A DNA stretch of 38,011 nt from Gammaproteobacteria bacterium (lineage in GTDB: Bacteria > Pseudomonadota > Gammaproteobacteria > SZUA-21): contig QILK01000268.1 in assembly GCA_003233345.1 (NCBI GenBank), positions 1 to 38,011 of the forward strand. Reading direction: 5' to 3'. Positions 27,490 to 37,703 of the stretch are shown here, piece after piece (the first letter of the stretch is position 1; each line of letters begins with the position of its first letter). A program made the translations under genes and the position numbers. Under the pieces are notes generated by a model that was not told the DNA's origin, ran no database searches, and was given only the letters and a program-made list of their open reading frames with translations.

Positions 27490-29874
27490 ATGTCTGATAG
27501 TACGACAATCACGATAGAAATAGACGGTAAAAGCATACAGGTAAAGCCTGGCACCATGCTGATGGATATCGCCGATGATAACGATATCTTTATTCCCAGA
27601 TTTTGCTATCACAAAAAACTGTCGGTGGCCGCCAATTGCCGTATGTGCCTTGTCGAAGTCGAAAAAGCACCGAAACCTTTACCTGCATGTGCCACCCCGG
27701 TTGCTGATGGTATGAAGGTCTTTACCAAATCACCGCTCGCCATTGCTGCACAAAAAGCAACCATGGAATTTCTGTTGATCAATCATCCGCTCGATTGTCC
27801 TATTTGCGATCAGGGCGGCGAGTGCGAATTGCAGGATGTGGCGATGGGATATGGTGGTGATGTCTCCCAATATGATGAAGGTAAACGGGTTGTTAACGAT
27901 AAAGATATTGGGCCATTGATAGAAACTGAAATGACACGTTGTATTCACTGCACGCGTTGTGTTCGCTTTGGTATAGAAATCGCGGGTTTACAAGAATTGG
28001 GGGCGACGGGTCGTGGTGAAAACATGCGTATTGGCACCTATATCGAATCGGCACTTGAGTCAGAAATGTCAGGAAATGTTATCGACTTATGCCCCGTGGG
28101 TGCGTTGACGGCAAAACCTTCACGTTACACCGCGCGCGCATGGGAGTTGACGCATCACGATAGTATTGCGCCACACGATTGTGTCGGATCGAATATTCAT
28201 GTCCATACTTTTCGCGGACTGGCTAACCGTGTTGTCCCGAAAAATAACGAATCGATTAATGAATGCTGGCTATCTGACCGTGATCGATTCAGTTATCAGG
28301 GACTATTGAGTAACCACCGTTTACGCGACCCCATGATCAAGGTCGATGGTGAATGGCAGGAAACCGATTGGAATACCGCCCTAGAAAAGGTACGAGATAC
28401 GATTGCCGATACCAAAGAAAATTCTGGATCGGATCAGATGGGTTTTTTAGTATCACCGAGCGCGACACTTGAAGAAATGTTATTGTTAAAGAAGCTCGCC
28501 AACGGACTCGACGTGAGTAATATTGATCATCGTTTGCGTCAGGTTGATTTCAGTCATCAGAATCAACAGCCAAAATTTATGTCACTGGGACTTCCCATCG
28601 AGGCATTGGATACGATTGATGCCATGCTGCTAGTGGGATCTAATCCTGGAAAAGAGCAACCCATTATTGCCCACCGTTTGCGCAAAGCTGCTAAAAACGG
28701 TGCGGAAATCAGCTTAATCAATCATCGTGATTACAGCCTAAGCATGCCGCTGCATTGTCAGCTTACTGAAAGTTATACTGGCCTGGTTTCGTTGCTGGCA
28801 GAAGTGGCTCAATCACTTCCCGGGTTTAACGCAACAAGCTTACCGCAAGAGGCTAAAGCGCTTTTTGACAAGGCGGAGCCTGGCGAAGATAGCCGACGAA
28901 TTGCCGACAGTCTGAATAACAAGAAAATTTCAGCGGTAGTGATAGGCAACCAGGCTATTAACAGTCCTTGCTATTCGCTGATCGAAGTCTTCGCAAGAGC
29001 GCTTGCGGAACAGACGGACAGTACATTCGGCTATTTGACAGAAGGGGCTAACAGTACGGGCGCCTGTTTTGCCGGTATTGCACCGAATCGGAAACTTGGT
29101 GGTGAAATAGAAGATCGTTCTGCCAATACCACGACGATGTTATCAGAACCTCGCAATCTCTATATTTTGCATAATGTTGAACCCGAATATGATTTTGCCG
29201 ATCCCGTGGTGGCTGTCGAGACCATGATAAAATCGGATTGTGTCGTTTGCCTGACACCTTTTATCTCTGACGATATGAAAATTTATGCTGATATTTTATT
29301 ACCCATCGCACCTTTTGTAGAGACTTCCGGAAGTTACATTAATATCCAGGGTAAGATTCAAAGCTTTAAAGGTAATACCCCGGTTGAAAACACGCAAGCC
29401 AGACCGGCATGGAAAATTATGCGTGTGCTTGGCAATTTATTACATATCGACGGCTTTGAGCAGCTGTCTTCAGCGGACGTATTACAGGAGTTCGAGAGTG
29501 AATTGTCAGCGATTAAAGCGGATAACCAAGCAAATATAACAGAAGTTTGTGTGTTGGACAGTGTTGATTCGAAATTGTTACGGAGTTCACAAGTCAATAT
29601 GTATCGGGTAGACAATATCACCCGCCGGGCAACCGCGTTACAGAAAACCCCTGCCGGGCAGGAAGACGCCGTACATATCAATAGTAATACGGCGGCAAAG
29701 TACAATTTGAATAATGCATCTCGTGTGCGGGTAAAGCAAAATAGCACTGCGGTAGGGATGCCGTTAAAAATAGATAATAGTGTTGCCGATAATAGTGTTT
29801 GGATAGCAGCGGCAACAAATGTGACTAAGAAGTTGGGACCAATGTTTGGTGTTATAGAGCTGGAAGTGGATTAA
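27490..29874 (+). CDS. nuoG: NADH:quinone oxidoreductase subunit G
   Basis: This is the 794-residue, largest peripheral subunit. It holds [2Fe-2S] N1b (C39, C50, C53, C67), [4Fe-4S] N5 with its histidine ligand (H99, C103, C106, C112) and N4 (C151, C154, C157, C201). Residues beyond about 220 form a molybdopterin-oxidoreductase-like domain that lacks the cofactor in complex I. The cysteines for the extra cluster N7 of E. coli are not obvious here. Only 23 bp separate it from nuoF and 12 bp from nuoH. Confidence 0.96.
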   Translation: MSDSTTITIEIDGKSIQVKPGTMLMDIADDNDIFIPRFCYHKKLSVAANCRMCLVEVEKAPKPLPACATPVADGMKVFTKSPLAIAAQKATMEFLLINHPLDCPICDQGGECELQDVAMGYGGDVSQYDEGKRVVNDKDIGPLIETEMTRCIHCTRCVRFGIEIAGLQELGATGRGENMRIGTYIESALESEMSGNVIDLCPVGALTAKPSRYTARAWELTHHDSIAPHDCVGSNIHVHTFRGLANRVVPKNNESINECWLSDRDRFSYQGLLSNHRLRDPMIKVDGEWQETDWNTALEKVRDTIADTKENSGSDQMGFLVSPSATLEEMLLLKKLANGLDVSNIDHRLRQVDFSHQNQQPKFMSLGLPIEALDTIDAMLLVGSNPGKEQPIIAHRLRKAAKNGAEISLINHRDYSLSMPLHCQLTESYTGLVSLLAEVAQSLPGFNATSLPQEAKALFDKAEPGEDSRRIADSLNNKKISAVVIGNQAINSPCYSLIEVFARALAEQTDSTFGYLTEGANSTGACFAGIAPNRKLGGEIEDRSANTTTMLSEPRNLYILHNVEPEYDFADPVVAVETMIKSDCVVCLTPFISDDMKIYADILLPIAPFVETSGSYINIQGKIQSFKGNTPVENTQARPAWKIMRVLGNLLHIDGFEQLSSADVLQEFESELSAIKADNQANITEVCVLDSVDSKLLRSSQVNMYRVDNITRRATALQKTPAGQEDAVHINSNTAAKYNLNNASRVRVKQNSTAVGMPLKIDNSVADNSVWIAAATNVTKKLGPMFGVIELEVD

Positions 29875-29886
29875 GAACTGATTCTT

Positions 29887-30936
29887 ATGTTAGAAATATT
29901 ATTAATTTTATTGAAAATTGTGTTGATTGTGGTACCGCTAATTATTGCCGTCGCCTATTTAACCTTTATGGAGCGCAAAATTATCGGTTATATGCAGGTG
30001 CGTATCGGCCCAAACCGTGTCGGCCCCAAAGGTCTATTACAGCCGTTTGCTGATACACTCAAGCTGTTATTAAAAGAAGTAATTATTCCGACCAACGCCA
30101 ATCGATATTTGTTTTTGATTGCGCCAATACTTTCCCTTGCGCCGGCCATTGCCGCGTGGGCGGTTATTCCGTTTGGCATGATGGAGGCAACCGAAACGTC
30201 GCCCGCTAAACCGCTGGCGCTAACCAACATCGATGCCAGTCTTCTATATATACTCGCCTTGACTTCCATTGGTGTTTACGGTGTGCTTATCGCAGGCTGG
30301 GCTTCGAATTCTAAATATGCTTTTCTCGGTGCGATGCGGTCAGCGGCGCAAATTGTTTCTTACGAAATTGCTATGGGGTTTGCACTCGTTGGCGTACTCA
30401 TGGCCGCACAAAGTATCAACTTGGCCGAAATTGTTAATCAACAGTCTGGGGGTATCTGGCAGTGGTACTGGTTACCGCTATTGCCTCTATTTATTATTTA
30501 TCTGGTTTCTGGCGTGGCTGAGACTAACCGGGCCCCCTTTGATGTGGCCGAAGGCGAATCAGAAATTGTTGCCGGATTTCATGTTGAATATTCCGGTGTT
30601 GCCTTTGCCGTGTTCTTTTTAGCTGAATATGCCAACATCATATTAATTTCAATGTTGACAGCGCTAATGTTTCTTGGTGGCTGGTTATCGCCTTTTGAGA
30701 GTATACCCGTTGTTCAAGACTGGTTTACCTGGGTGCCGGGAATGGCCTGGTTACTTGCCAAGACCTGCTTTATTATGTTTTGCTTTCTGTGGTTTAGGGC
30801 GACGTTTCCGCGATATCGCTACGATCAGATTATGCGTTTGGGTTGGAAGGTTTTTATTCCGATTACCATTATCTGGATTCTGGTGGTAGGCGTTGCGATT
30901 GTGATGAAATTGCCACCCTGGTTTGATGCGGCTTAA
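29887..30936 (+). CDS. nuoH: NADH:quinone oxidoreductase subunit H
   Basis: This 349-residue membrane subunit links the quinone site to the proton-pumping arm. The signature begins [20 protein letters not shown] (read from about residue 26) and continues [16 protein letters not shown] second hallmark is [20 protein letters not shown]. About eight membrane spans are visible. No ribosome binding site is strong; AAGAACTG precedes the ATG. Confidence 0.97.
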   Translation: MLEILLILLKIVLIVVPLIIAVAYLTFMERKIIGYMQVRIGPNRVGPKGLLQPFADTLKLLLKEVIIPTNANRYLFLIAPILSLAPAIAAWAVIPFGMMEATETSPAKPLALTNIDASLLYILALTSIGVYGVLIAGWASNSKYAFLGAMRSAAQIVSYEIAMGFALVGVLMAAQSINLAEIVNQQSGGIWQWYWLPLLPLFIIYLVSGVAETNRAPFDVAEGESEIVAGFHVEYSGVAFAVFFLAEYANIILISMLTALMFLGGWLSPFESIPVVQDWFTWVPGMAWLLAKTCFIMFCFLWFRATFPRYRYDQIMRLGWKVFIPITIIWILVVGVAIVMKLPPWFDAA

Positions 30937-30955
30937 TGAAATTGAGGTCTACACA

Positions 30956-31444
30956 ATGAGAGCATTTGCACAAATTATAAAGAGTCTGTTTCTAATTGAG
31001 TTGTTAAAAGGCTTGAGTCTGACGGCCAGGTATTTTTTTGCTAAAAAAATAACCATTCAGTATCCCGAAGAAAAAACGCCTATGTCACCAAGGTTTCGCG
31101 GTATTCATGCACTCAGACGTTATAAAAATGGTGAAGAGCGGTGTATTGCCTGCAAGTTGTGCGAAGCGGTGTGTCCGGCACTGGCGATAACCATCGATTC
31201 AGAACAGCGCGAAGATGGCACCCGACGCACGACACGATATGATATTGATTTGTTTAAATGTATCTACTGTGGTTTTTGCGAAGAAGCTTGCCCGGTCGAT
31301 TCGATTGTGGAGACCCGGTTTTTTGAATATCATTTTGAAAACCGTGGCGAACAGATCATGACTAAAAAAATGCTACTCGAATTGGGCGACCAGCATGAAA
31401 AGCAAATTGCAGCTGATCGAAAAGCCGATGCGCCGTATCGATAG
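30956..31444 (+). CDS. nuoI: NADH:quinone oxidoreductase subunit I
   Basis: This 162-residue ferredoxin-like subunit holds two [4Fe-4S] clusters, N6a and N6b, in the motifs [12 protein letters not shown] (C63, C66, C69, C73) and [12 protein letters not shown] (C102, C105, C108, C112). I chose ATG 30956 ([13 protein letters not shown]) because GAGG is about eight bases upstream and the family starts here; an ATG at 30923 would overlap nuoH and add 11 atypical residues. An 89-bp gap follows before nuoJ. Confidence 0.97.
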   Translation: MRAFAQIIKSLFLIELLKGLSLTARYFFAKKITIQYPEEKTPMSPRFRGIHALRRYKNGEERCIACKLCEAVCPALAITIDSEQREDGTRRTTRYDIDLFKCIYCGFCEEACPVDSIVETRFFEYHFENRGEQIMTKKMLLELGDQHEKQIAADRKADAPYR

Positions 31445-31533
31445 TGCTAATAAACTGGCTTAGATAAGACACCTTTTTAGATATAAATACAAATTAAAGA
31501 CAAGAAATAAAAACAGGAATAGGGTTACATATT

Positions 31534-32190
31534 ATGTTTACGCAAATATTATTTTACGGTTATGCGGCGATTTTATTGATCTCTGCAATACTCGTTGTCT
31601 CAGCGCGAAACACAATACACTCGGCTTTGTTTCTGGTTTTAGCCTTTTTTACTTGTGCCGTAATATGGATATTATTAAGGGCCGAATTTTTAGCAATCGT
31701 ATTGGTTCTGGTTTATGTGGGCGCAGTCATGGTGTTGTTTCTCTTTGTTGTGATGATGCTTAATGTGAATTTGGAACCGTTAAGAGAAGGGTTTGTTCGT
31801 AACCTGCCAGTCGGCATTCTGGTTGCGCTGATAGTCGCGGCGGAAATGTTTTTAGTGCTTAGCACCAAAGGATTTAAGCTCGCCGAACAGTCTGAGCTGG
31901 CTCTGGTTGACGCGACCGGCTATAGCAATACCAAAGCCATCGGCGCTGTTTTATATACAGACTACCTCTATGCGTTTGAGATCGCCGCCGTTGTGCTGGT
32001 ATTGGCGATGGTAACGGCGATTGTATTGACGATGAAAAAATCGGTTAATACTAAACGACAGAATCCTGGTCATCAGGTCAGAGTCAAGCGCAAAGACCGG
32101 ATCAGACTTATAAAAATGGATTCCGAGCCTGTGAATCGCAAAACCGGGGATACAAAATCCGACGATGCAGAAAAAGGGGATGTCAAATAA
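31534..32190 (+). CDS. nuoJ: NADH:quinone oxidoreductase subunit J
   Basis: This 218-residue membrane subunit has five spans. [18 protein letters not shown] near residues 61-78 contains the pi-bulge helix involved in coupling. The last ~45 residues are very basic and polar. AGGAATAGGG lies upstream of the ATG. The stop overlaps the nuoK ATG (TAATG). Confidence 0.95.
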   Translation: MFTQILFYGYAAILLISAILVVSARNTIHSALFLVLAFFTCAVIWILLRAEFLAIVLVLVYVGAVMVLFLFVVMMLNVNLEPLREGFVRNLPVGILVALIVAAEMFLVLSTKGFKLAEQSELALVDATGYSNTKAIGAVLYTDYLYAFEIAAVVLVLAMVTAIVLTMKKSVNTKRQNPGHQVRVKRKDRIRLIKMDSEPVNRKTGDTKSDDAEKGDVK

Positions 32191-32501
32191 TGACAGGCAT
32201 AGGACTACAAGAGTGTTTGTTTTTGGCGGCGCTATTATTTTGCATCAGCATCGCAGGGATATTTATTAATCGCAAAAACCTGATCGTGCTACTCATGTGT
32301 ATTGAGTTGATGTTGCTCGCAATCAATTTAAATTTTATCGCGTTTTCCTATTTTTCTGCGACCATCAGCGGACAGATCTTTGTGTTTTTTATCCTCACGG
32401 TTGCTGCGGCTGAGGCAGCAATTGGCTTGGCAATTTTGGTGACTTTATACCGTAACCGGCAGACGATTAATGTTGCCGACCTAGATGAGATGAAGGGCTG
32501 A
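32190..32501 (+). CDS. nuoK: NADH:quinone oxidoreductase subunit K
   Basis: This 103-residue, three-span antiporter-related subunit carries the conserved membrane glutamates in [14 protein letters not shown] (Glu 39) and [11 protein letters not shown] (the second glutamate near 74). Its length is the family norm. It is coupled to nuoJ by overlap and lies 4 bp before nuoL. Confidence 0.96.
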   Translation: MTGIGLQECLFLAALLFCISIAGIFINRKNLIVLLMCIELMLLAINLNFIAFSYFSATISGQIFVFFILTVAAAEAAIGLAILVTLYRNRQTINVADLDEMKG

Positions 32502-32505
32502 TTCT

Positions 32506-34527
32506 GTGCAAAATACCCTAATTACACTTTCCCTTATTATTCCACTGGCACCACTGGCGGGTGCATTGCTGGCAGGGCTATTTGGAAAAACTATCCGTCG
32601 CTCAGGCGCGCATTGGGTAACGATCATCGGTGTGGCCGTGTCCTTTATTTGCTCGGTGCTGGTGTTTAAATATGTGATTATCGATGATTTTAATGGCGGA
32701 AAATTTACTTATGTCGTCTATCAATGGTTACAAAGCGATAATTTTGACTTTCACATTGGTTTTCTTATTGACGGCCTGACGGCTGTGATGTTGCTGGTGG
32801 TTACATTTGTCTCGCTGATGGTGCATATCTATACCATCGGCTATATGAAAGACGACCCTGGTTATCAGCGTTTTTTCAGTTATATCGCCCTGTTTACGTT
32901 TTCGATGTTGATGTTGGTGATGGCGGATAATTTTTTACAGCTGTTTTTTGGCTGGGAAGCGGTGGGACTGGTCTCGTATTTATTAATTGGTTTCTGGTAC
33001 AAAAAAGAGACAGCGATATTTGCAAATCTAAAAGCCTTTCTGGTAAACCGGGTCGGCGACTTCGGTTTTCTACTGGGTATTGCCGGTGTACTCTATTTTG
33101 CCGATTCGCTTAATTATGCAGAAGTGTTTGCCCATGCTGAAAAGACTAAATTTAGCGGTCAGGTGATACAAATTATACCAGGGGTTGATTGGTCGGCGAT
33201 AACCGTTATCTGTATCCTCTTATTTATTGGTGCGATGGGTAAATCGGCCCAGGTACCATTACACGTTTGGCTGCCGGATTCCATGGAAGGTCCGACACCG
33301 ATATCCGCATTAATTCACGCTGCAACCATGGTCACCGCCGGTATTTTTATGGTCTCGCGTATGTCGCCGCTCTTTGTACTTTCCGAGACTGCTATGACCA
33401 TGGTATTACTGGTTGGCGCGATCACGGCCTTGTTTATGGGTTTGCTTGGATTGGTACAGAACGACATAAAGCGGGTGGTTGCCTATTCAACATTGTCGCA
33501 GCTGGGTTATATGACGGTTGCGCTAGGCACGGGCGCCTTTGCCGCAGGTATGTTTCATTTAATGACACATGCATTTTTCAAAGCGTTATTGTTTCTTGGT
33601 GCCGGGTCGGTGATTATCGCCATGCATCATCAACAGGATATGCGCAAAATGGGTAATCTAAAAAAATATTTACCCATCACCTACTGGACCGCATTAATTG
33701 GTTCACTGGCATTAATCGGATTTCCGGGTTTTTCTGGTTTTTATTCCAAAGACATTATTATCGAGGCGACACGGGCACTGGCGGGACATAGCCAGTCTGG
33801 TATCGCCCAATTTGCTTATTTTAGTGTGCTCGCTGGCGTATTGATTACTGCCCTTTATACCTTCCGAATGTTTTTTATGGTTTTTCACGGTAAAGAACGT
33901 ATGGATGATCATACAAAAAGTCATCTCAAAGAACCGGGTTGGGTAGTGACAGGGCCGCTGATTTTTCTGGCGATCCCGTCATTGCTGATCGGCTTAGTGA
34001 CCATAGCGCCGATGTTGTTTGGTGGTTACTTTAGCAATTCTATACAGACACCCGAGTATAATGTATTAGGTGAAATAGAAAAGCATATGGACGGTGGATT
34101 CGGCGTTGGTGCGTTTACGTTACACGGCTTGTTGCAGCCACCGTTTATTCTGGCGTTGACCGGTATAGCGCTGGCATGGTTTTTTACCCTCAAACGTCCG
34201 GACTATGCCGAGTCGTTAAAGAAAGGCTTAAAGCCTTTGTATTTAATCTTGGTCAATCATTATTTTTTCGATCGCGTTTATCAAGCGGTATTTGCCGGGG
34301 GGGCTCGCAAAGTTGGCAACATTTTATGGAACGTCGGTGACCGGAAAATAATCGATGGACTGGTGATTAACGGCTCAGCAAGAACAATTGGCTTGTTTTC
34401 ACGCGTCTTTAGAAAATTACAAACAGGCTATTTGTTTCACTATGCAATGGTAATGGTTCTGGGTTTGCTCGGCATGCTAACCTGGTTAGTTTGGCCTGTG
34501 GTTAAAGGTGTGTTCAATGGAGTTTAA
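32506..34527 (+). CDS. nuoL: NADH:quinone oxidoreductase subunit L
   Basis: This 673-residue distal proton-pumping subunit is related to Mrp antiporters and has the long lateral helix at its C-terminus. GWEAVGLVSYLLIGFW and KSAQVPLHVWLPDSMEGPTP (Lys in the channel) are signatures, with HAATMVTAGIF and VVAYSTLSQLGYM after. The start is GTG at 32506, supported by GAAGGG eight bases upstream. It overlaps nuoM by 11 bp. Confidence 0.96.
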   Translation: MQNTLITLSLIIPLAPLAGALLAGLFGKTIRRSGAHWVTIIGVAVSFICSVLVFKYVIIDDFNGGKFTYVVYQWLQSDNFDFHIGFLIDGLTAVMLLVVTFVSLMVHIYTIGYMKDDPGYQRFFSYIALFTFSMLMLVMADNFLQLFFGWEAVGLVSYLLIGFWYKKETAIFANLKAFLVNRVGDFGFLLGIAGVLYFADSLNYAEVFAHAEKTKFSGQVIQIIPGVDWSAITVICILLFIGAMGKSAQVPLHVWLPDSMEGPTPISALIHAATMVTAGIFMVSRMSPLFVLSETAMTMVLLVGAITALFMGLLGLVQNDIKRVVAYSTLSQLGYMTVALGTGAFAAGMFHLMTHAFFKALLFLGAGSVIIAMHHQQDMRKMGNLKKYLPITYWTALIGSLALIGFPGFSGFYSKDIIIEATRALAGHSQSGIAQFAYFSVLAGVLITALYTFRMFFMVFHGKERMDDHTKSHLKEPGWVVTGPLIFLAIPSLLIGLVTIAPMLFGGYFSNSIQTPEYNVLGEIEKHMDGGFGVGAFTLHGLLQPPFILALTGIALAWFFTLKRPDYAESLKKGLKPLYLILVNHYFFDRVYQAVFAGGARKVGNILWNVGDRKIIDGLVINGSARTIGLFSRVFRKLQTGYLFHYAMVMVLGLLGMLTWLVWPVVKGVFNGV

Positions 34528-36106
34528 AGAAATAATACTGACAGTACTAATTTTAACCCCGATTATAGGGGGCATATTTGCATTGCTGGTGAGTGAAAAA
34601 CTAACACGCTCGGTAGCACTTGTTTTTGCGCTACTGACATTTGCGCTAAGCATACCACTGTATACCCAATTTGATACCGAGTTTAGTGACACAAAATCAG
34701 CAAAAATCGAATTGTATAAAGCCAACCCAGCGGAAAGGGTGGCTAGGTTTGAACTAAAAAAACCGTGGATAGAATCGTTTAATATTAATTATCACGTGGG
34801 TGTTGATGGATTATCAATGCCGTTGATAATTCTAACAACATTTATCACCATACTGGTTATCCTTTCCGCGTGGCAGGTTATCAAAATAAGGCCCAAGCAA
34901 TTTATGGCGGCGTTTTTGATAATGGAAGGCATCATGATCGGTGTTTTTGTCGCCCTGGATGCGGTGTTGTTCTATCTGTTTTGGGAAGCGATGCTGATTC
35001 CGATGTTCCTTATTATCGGGATATGGGGCGGTCCGCGAAAAGTCTATGCAACCATAAAGTTCTTTCTGTTTACCTTCTTCGGTTCAGTGTTTATGTTGGT
35101 TGCCTTGATTTATCTATACACCAAGACACCGGGAAGCGGCAGTTTTTCGATATTGGATTTTTACCATTTGACTTTAACGCCGCTAGAGCAGATGTATATT
35201 TTTATCGCCTTCCTGTTGGCATTCGCCGTTAAAGTGCCTATGTGGCCGGTGCATACCTGGTTACCCGACGCTCACGTTGAGGCACCGACGGGCGGATCGG
35301 TCATACTGGCTGCGATCATGTTGAAAATAGGCGGTTACGGTTTTCTGCGTTTCAGTCTGCCAATCACGCCGGGTGGCAGCGCGGATTTAGCGTGGCTGGT
35401 TATCCTGATGTCGCTGATTGCGATTGTCTATATTGGCCTTGTTGCTATTGCCCAACGGGATATGAAAAAACTGATTGCCTATTCTTCGATTGCCCATATG
35501 GGTTTTGTGACGCTTGGATTTTTTGTCATATTTGCGGTGATGCAGGTTAACATTAAAGCGGGTGCAACCGAGGCAGATGCCATTATTAAAGGGGCAGCAC
35601 TGGCGGTAGAAGGCGGTATCGTGCAAATGATATCGCATGGTTTTATCTCAGCAGCTCTGTTTTTGTGTGTCGGTGTTTTATATGACCGAATGCATAGCCG
35701 CGAAATTCAGGATTACGGTGGTGTCGCCAATACCATGCCCGTATTTGCAGCGTTTGCAGTTTTATTTTCGATGGCCAATGCCGGCTTGCCAGGTACTTCA
35801 GGATTTGTTGGCGAGTTTATGGTTATTTTGGGTACGTTTAAAGCCAATTTTTGGTATGCATTTTTGGCGGCCACGACATTGATACTGGGTGCAGCTTATA
35901 GTTTATGGATGGTAAAACGCGTATTTTATGGCGAGGTCGCCAATGATAAAGTGGCGGCGCTAAAAGATATTAACAAACGCGAATTTCTTATTTTATTTTT
36001 GCTGGCATTGACGGTGTTGTTTTTTGGTTTATATCCAAACCCACTGTTAACGGTGTTGCACGATTCAGTCAATGGCTTGTTAATTCATGTTCAGTCTAAA
36101 TTGTAA
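34517..36106 (+). CDS. nuoM: NADH:quinone oxidoreductase subunit M
   Basis: This 529-residue proton-pumping subunit of the membrane arm shows FWEAMLIPMFLIIGIWGG (catalytic glutamate), KVPMWPVHTWLPDAHVEAPT (channel lysine and signature) and LIAYSSIAHMGFV. I chose ATG 34517 because AAAGG is nine bases upstream; a GTG at 34508 overlaps that site's spacing. An 85-bp gap with short repeats precedes nuoN. Confidence 0.96.
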   Translation: MEFKEIILTVLILTPIIGGIFALLVSEKLTRSVALVFALLTFALSIPLYTQFDTEFSDTKSAKIELYKANPAERVARFELKKPWIESFNINYHVGVDGLSMPLIILTTFITILVILSAWQVIKIRPKQFMAAFLIMEGIMIGVFVALDAVLFYLFWEAMLIPMFLIIGIWGGPRKVYATIKFFLFTFFGSVFMLVALIYLYTKTPGSGSFSILDFYHLTLTPLEQMYIFIAFLLAFAVKVPMWPVHTWLPDAHVEAPTGGSVILAAIMLKIGGYGFLRFSLPITPGGSADLAWLVILMSLIAIVYIGLVAIAQRDMKKLIAYSSIAHMGFVTLGFFVIFAVMQVNIKAGATEADAIIKGAALAVEGGIVQMISHGFISAALFLCVGVLYDRMHSREIQDYGGVANTMPVFAAFAVLFSMANAGLPGTSGFVGEFMVILGTFKANFWYAFLAATTLILGAAYSLWMVKRVFYGEVANDKVAALKDINKREFLILFLLALTVLFFGLYPNPLLTVLHDSVNGLLIHVQSKL

Positions 36107-36148
36107 ATTGTGAAACAGAATTTTGTTGATAATACTATCTGGATAGAT

Positions 36149-36184
36149 AAACAGGTAGATGTAGATACAGGTAGATACAGGTAA
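36149..36184 (+). repeat. Short AGGTAGAT-type tandem repeats before nuoN
   Basis: CAGGTAGATGTAGATACAGG and the following AGATACAGGTAA are built from degenerate copies of ACAGGTAGAT. Each unit contains a ribosome-binding-like AGG, the last one ending about ten bases before the nuoN ATG. It is probably slippage-prone and may affect nuoN translation. Confidence 0.55.
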
Positions 36185-36191
36185 ACTCAAG

Positions 36192-37703
36192 ATGATACAC
36201 GCACTAGTAACGGCACAATCTGTCATAGCGGCACCGGCAAACGATTACGGCCTGGCCTTGCCCGAGATTATTATGCTATCGGCGATTTGCGCGATATTGA
36301 TCATCGATCTGTTTGTTTCTCAAAACAAAAGAATCATTACCTACTTGTTAACACAAGCCACACTTATCGGACTAGCAATCTATACGATTCACTATATTTT
36401 ACACATCTCCACGGCAACTGAATATACCTTTAATGATTCGTTTATCAGAGACTTTAAAGGCGATGTTCTGAAGATTGCCATTTATATTATTTGCTTTCTG
36501 GTTTTTCTATATTCAAAAGACTATTTACGCGAACGCCGGTTATTTAAAGGAGAGTATTTCGTTATTGGCTTATTTGGTGTGCTGGGTATGATGATTATGG
36601 TATCGGCAGCCAGTATGCTAATACTCTATCTTGGCCTCGAAGTCATGTCCTTGTCGTTATATGCCATGGTTGCTTTTAATCGAAAGTCCAGCGTCGCCTC
36701 TGAAGCGGCGATGAAATACTTTGTTTTGGGTGCGATTGCATCCGGTATGCTGTTATACGGTATCTCGATTATCTACGGGGTAACCGGTCATATCGGCATC
36801 GGGGAAATTAGCAGCTACCTTGGTGAATTGGCAAAATCCAAGACCACTATGCCATTGTCACTGGTATTTGGATTGGTCTTTATTCTGATTGGTATCGCCT
36901 TTAAACTGGGTGCGGTACCTTTCCATATGTGGGTTCCTGATATTTATCACGGTGCGCCAACCAGTGTGACGTTATATATCGGTACTATCACCAAGATTGC
37001 CGCGTTTGCCATGGTGGTACGGCTATTAGTGGACGGCCTTGGGCCTATGCACAAGGAATGGACGCAGATACTGGTAGTATTGAGCCTATTATCATTGGCG
37101 GTTGGTAATATTGTTGCCATCGCTCAAACCAATATAAAACGTATGTTAGCGTATTCAACGATATCGCATATTGGATTTTTGTTACTGGGCTTTATCGCCG
37201 CCAATGAAAACGGATATTCGGCTTCAATGTTTTATGTGATTACCTATGCGATCATTGCGGCTGCGGCGTTTGGGTTGATTATCCTCTTTAGCAGAAAAGG
37301 TTTTGAATCGGACAATCTAAACGATTTTAAAGGCTTGAATGAACGTCATCCGTGGTATGCGTTTATGATGCTAATTGTCATGTTTTCGTTGGCAGGTGTG
37401 CCGCCAACGGTTGGTTTTTTTGCAAAACTGCATGTATTGCAAGCCCTTATAAAGGCAGATATCGGCTTGACCTGGTTAGCAATTGTAGCGGTCTCATTTG
37501 CCATTATAGGTGCATTTTATTATATCCGTGTTATTAAGCTGATGTATTTTGATAAACCGGTAACAGAAGATAATACGCCGATAACAGCCGGTGCGGATAT
37601 GCATATCGTACTCAGTGTCAATTGTCTGTTAGCACTGGGTTTGGGTTTGTTTCCGGGGGCTCTAATCTATCTGTGTTCTCTTGTTTTTACTCCTGCTGTT
37701 TAG
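36192..37703 (+). CDS. nuoN: NADH:quinone oxidoreductase subunit N
   Basis: This 503-residue antiporter-like proton-pumping subunit next to NuoK is the last of the operon. LYLGLEVMSLSLYAMVAF holds the catalytic glutamate, FKLGAVPFHMWVPDIYHGAP the channel lysine and signature, and MLAYSTISHIGFLLLG the next conserved helix. The ATG at 36192 has only AGGTAAAC in range. Around fourteen membrane spans are visible. No classical terminator follows directly. Confidence 0.96.
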   Translation: MIHALVTAQSVIAAPANDYGLALPEIIMLSAICAILIIDLFVSQNKRIITYLLTQATLIGLAIYTIHYILHISTATEYTFNDSFIRDFKGDVLKIAIYIICFLVFLYSKDYLRERRLFKGEYFVIGLFGVLGMMIMVSAASMLILYLGLEVMSLSLYAMVAFNRKSSVASEAAMKYFVLGAIASGMLLYGISIIYGVTGHIGIGEISSYLGELAKSKTTMPLSLVFGLVFILIGIAFKLGAVPFHMWVPDIYHGAPTSVTLYIGTITKIAAFAMVVRLLVDGLGPMHKEWTQILVVLSLLSLAVGNIVAIAQTNIKRMLAYSTISHIGFLLLGFIAANENGYSASMFYVITYAIIAAAAFGLIILFSRKGFESDNLNDFKGLNERHPWYAFMMLIVMFSLAGVPPTVGFFAKLHVLQALIKADIGLTWLAIVAVSFAIIGAFYYIRVIKLMYFDKPVTEDNTPITAGADMHIVLSVNCLLALGLGLFPGALIYLCSLVFTPAV

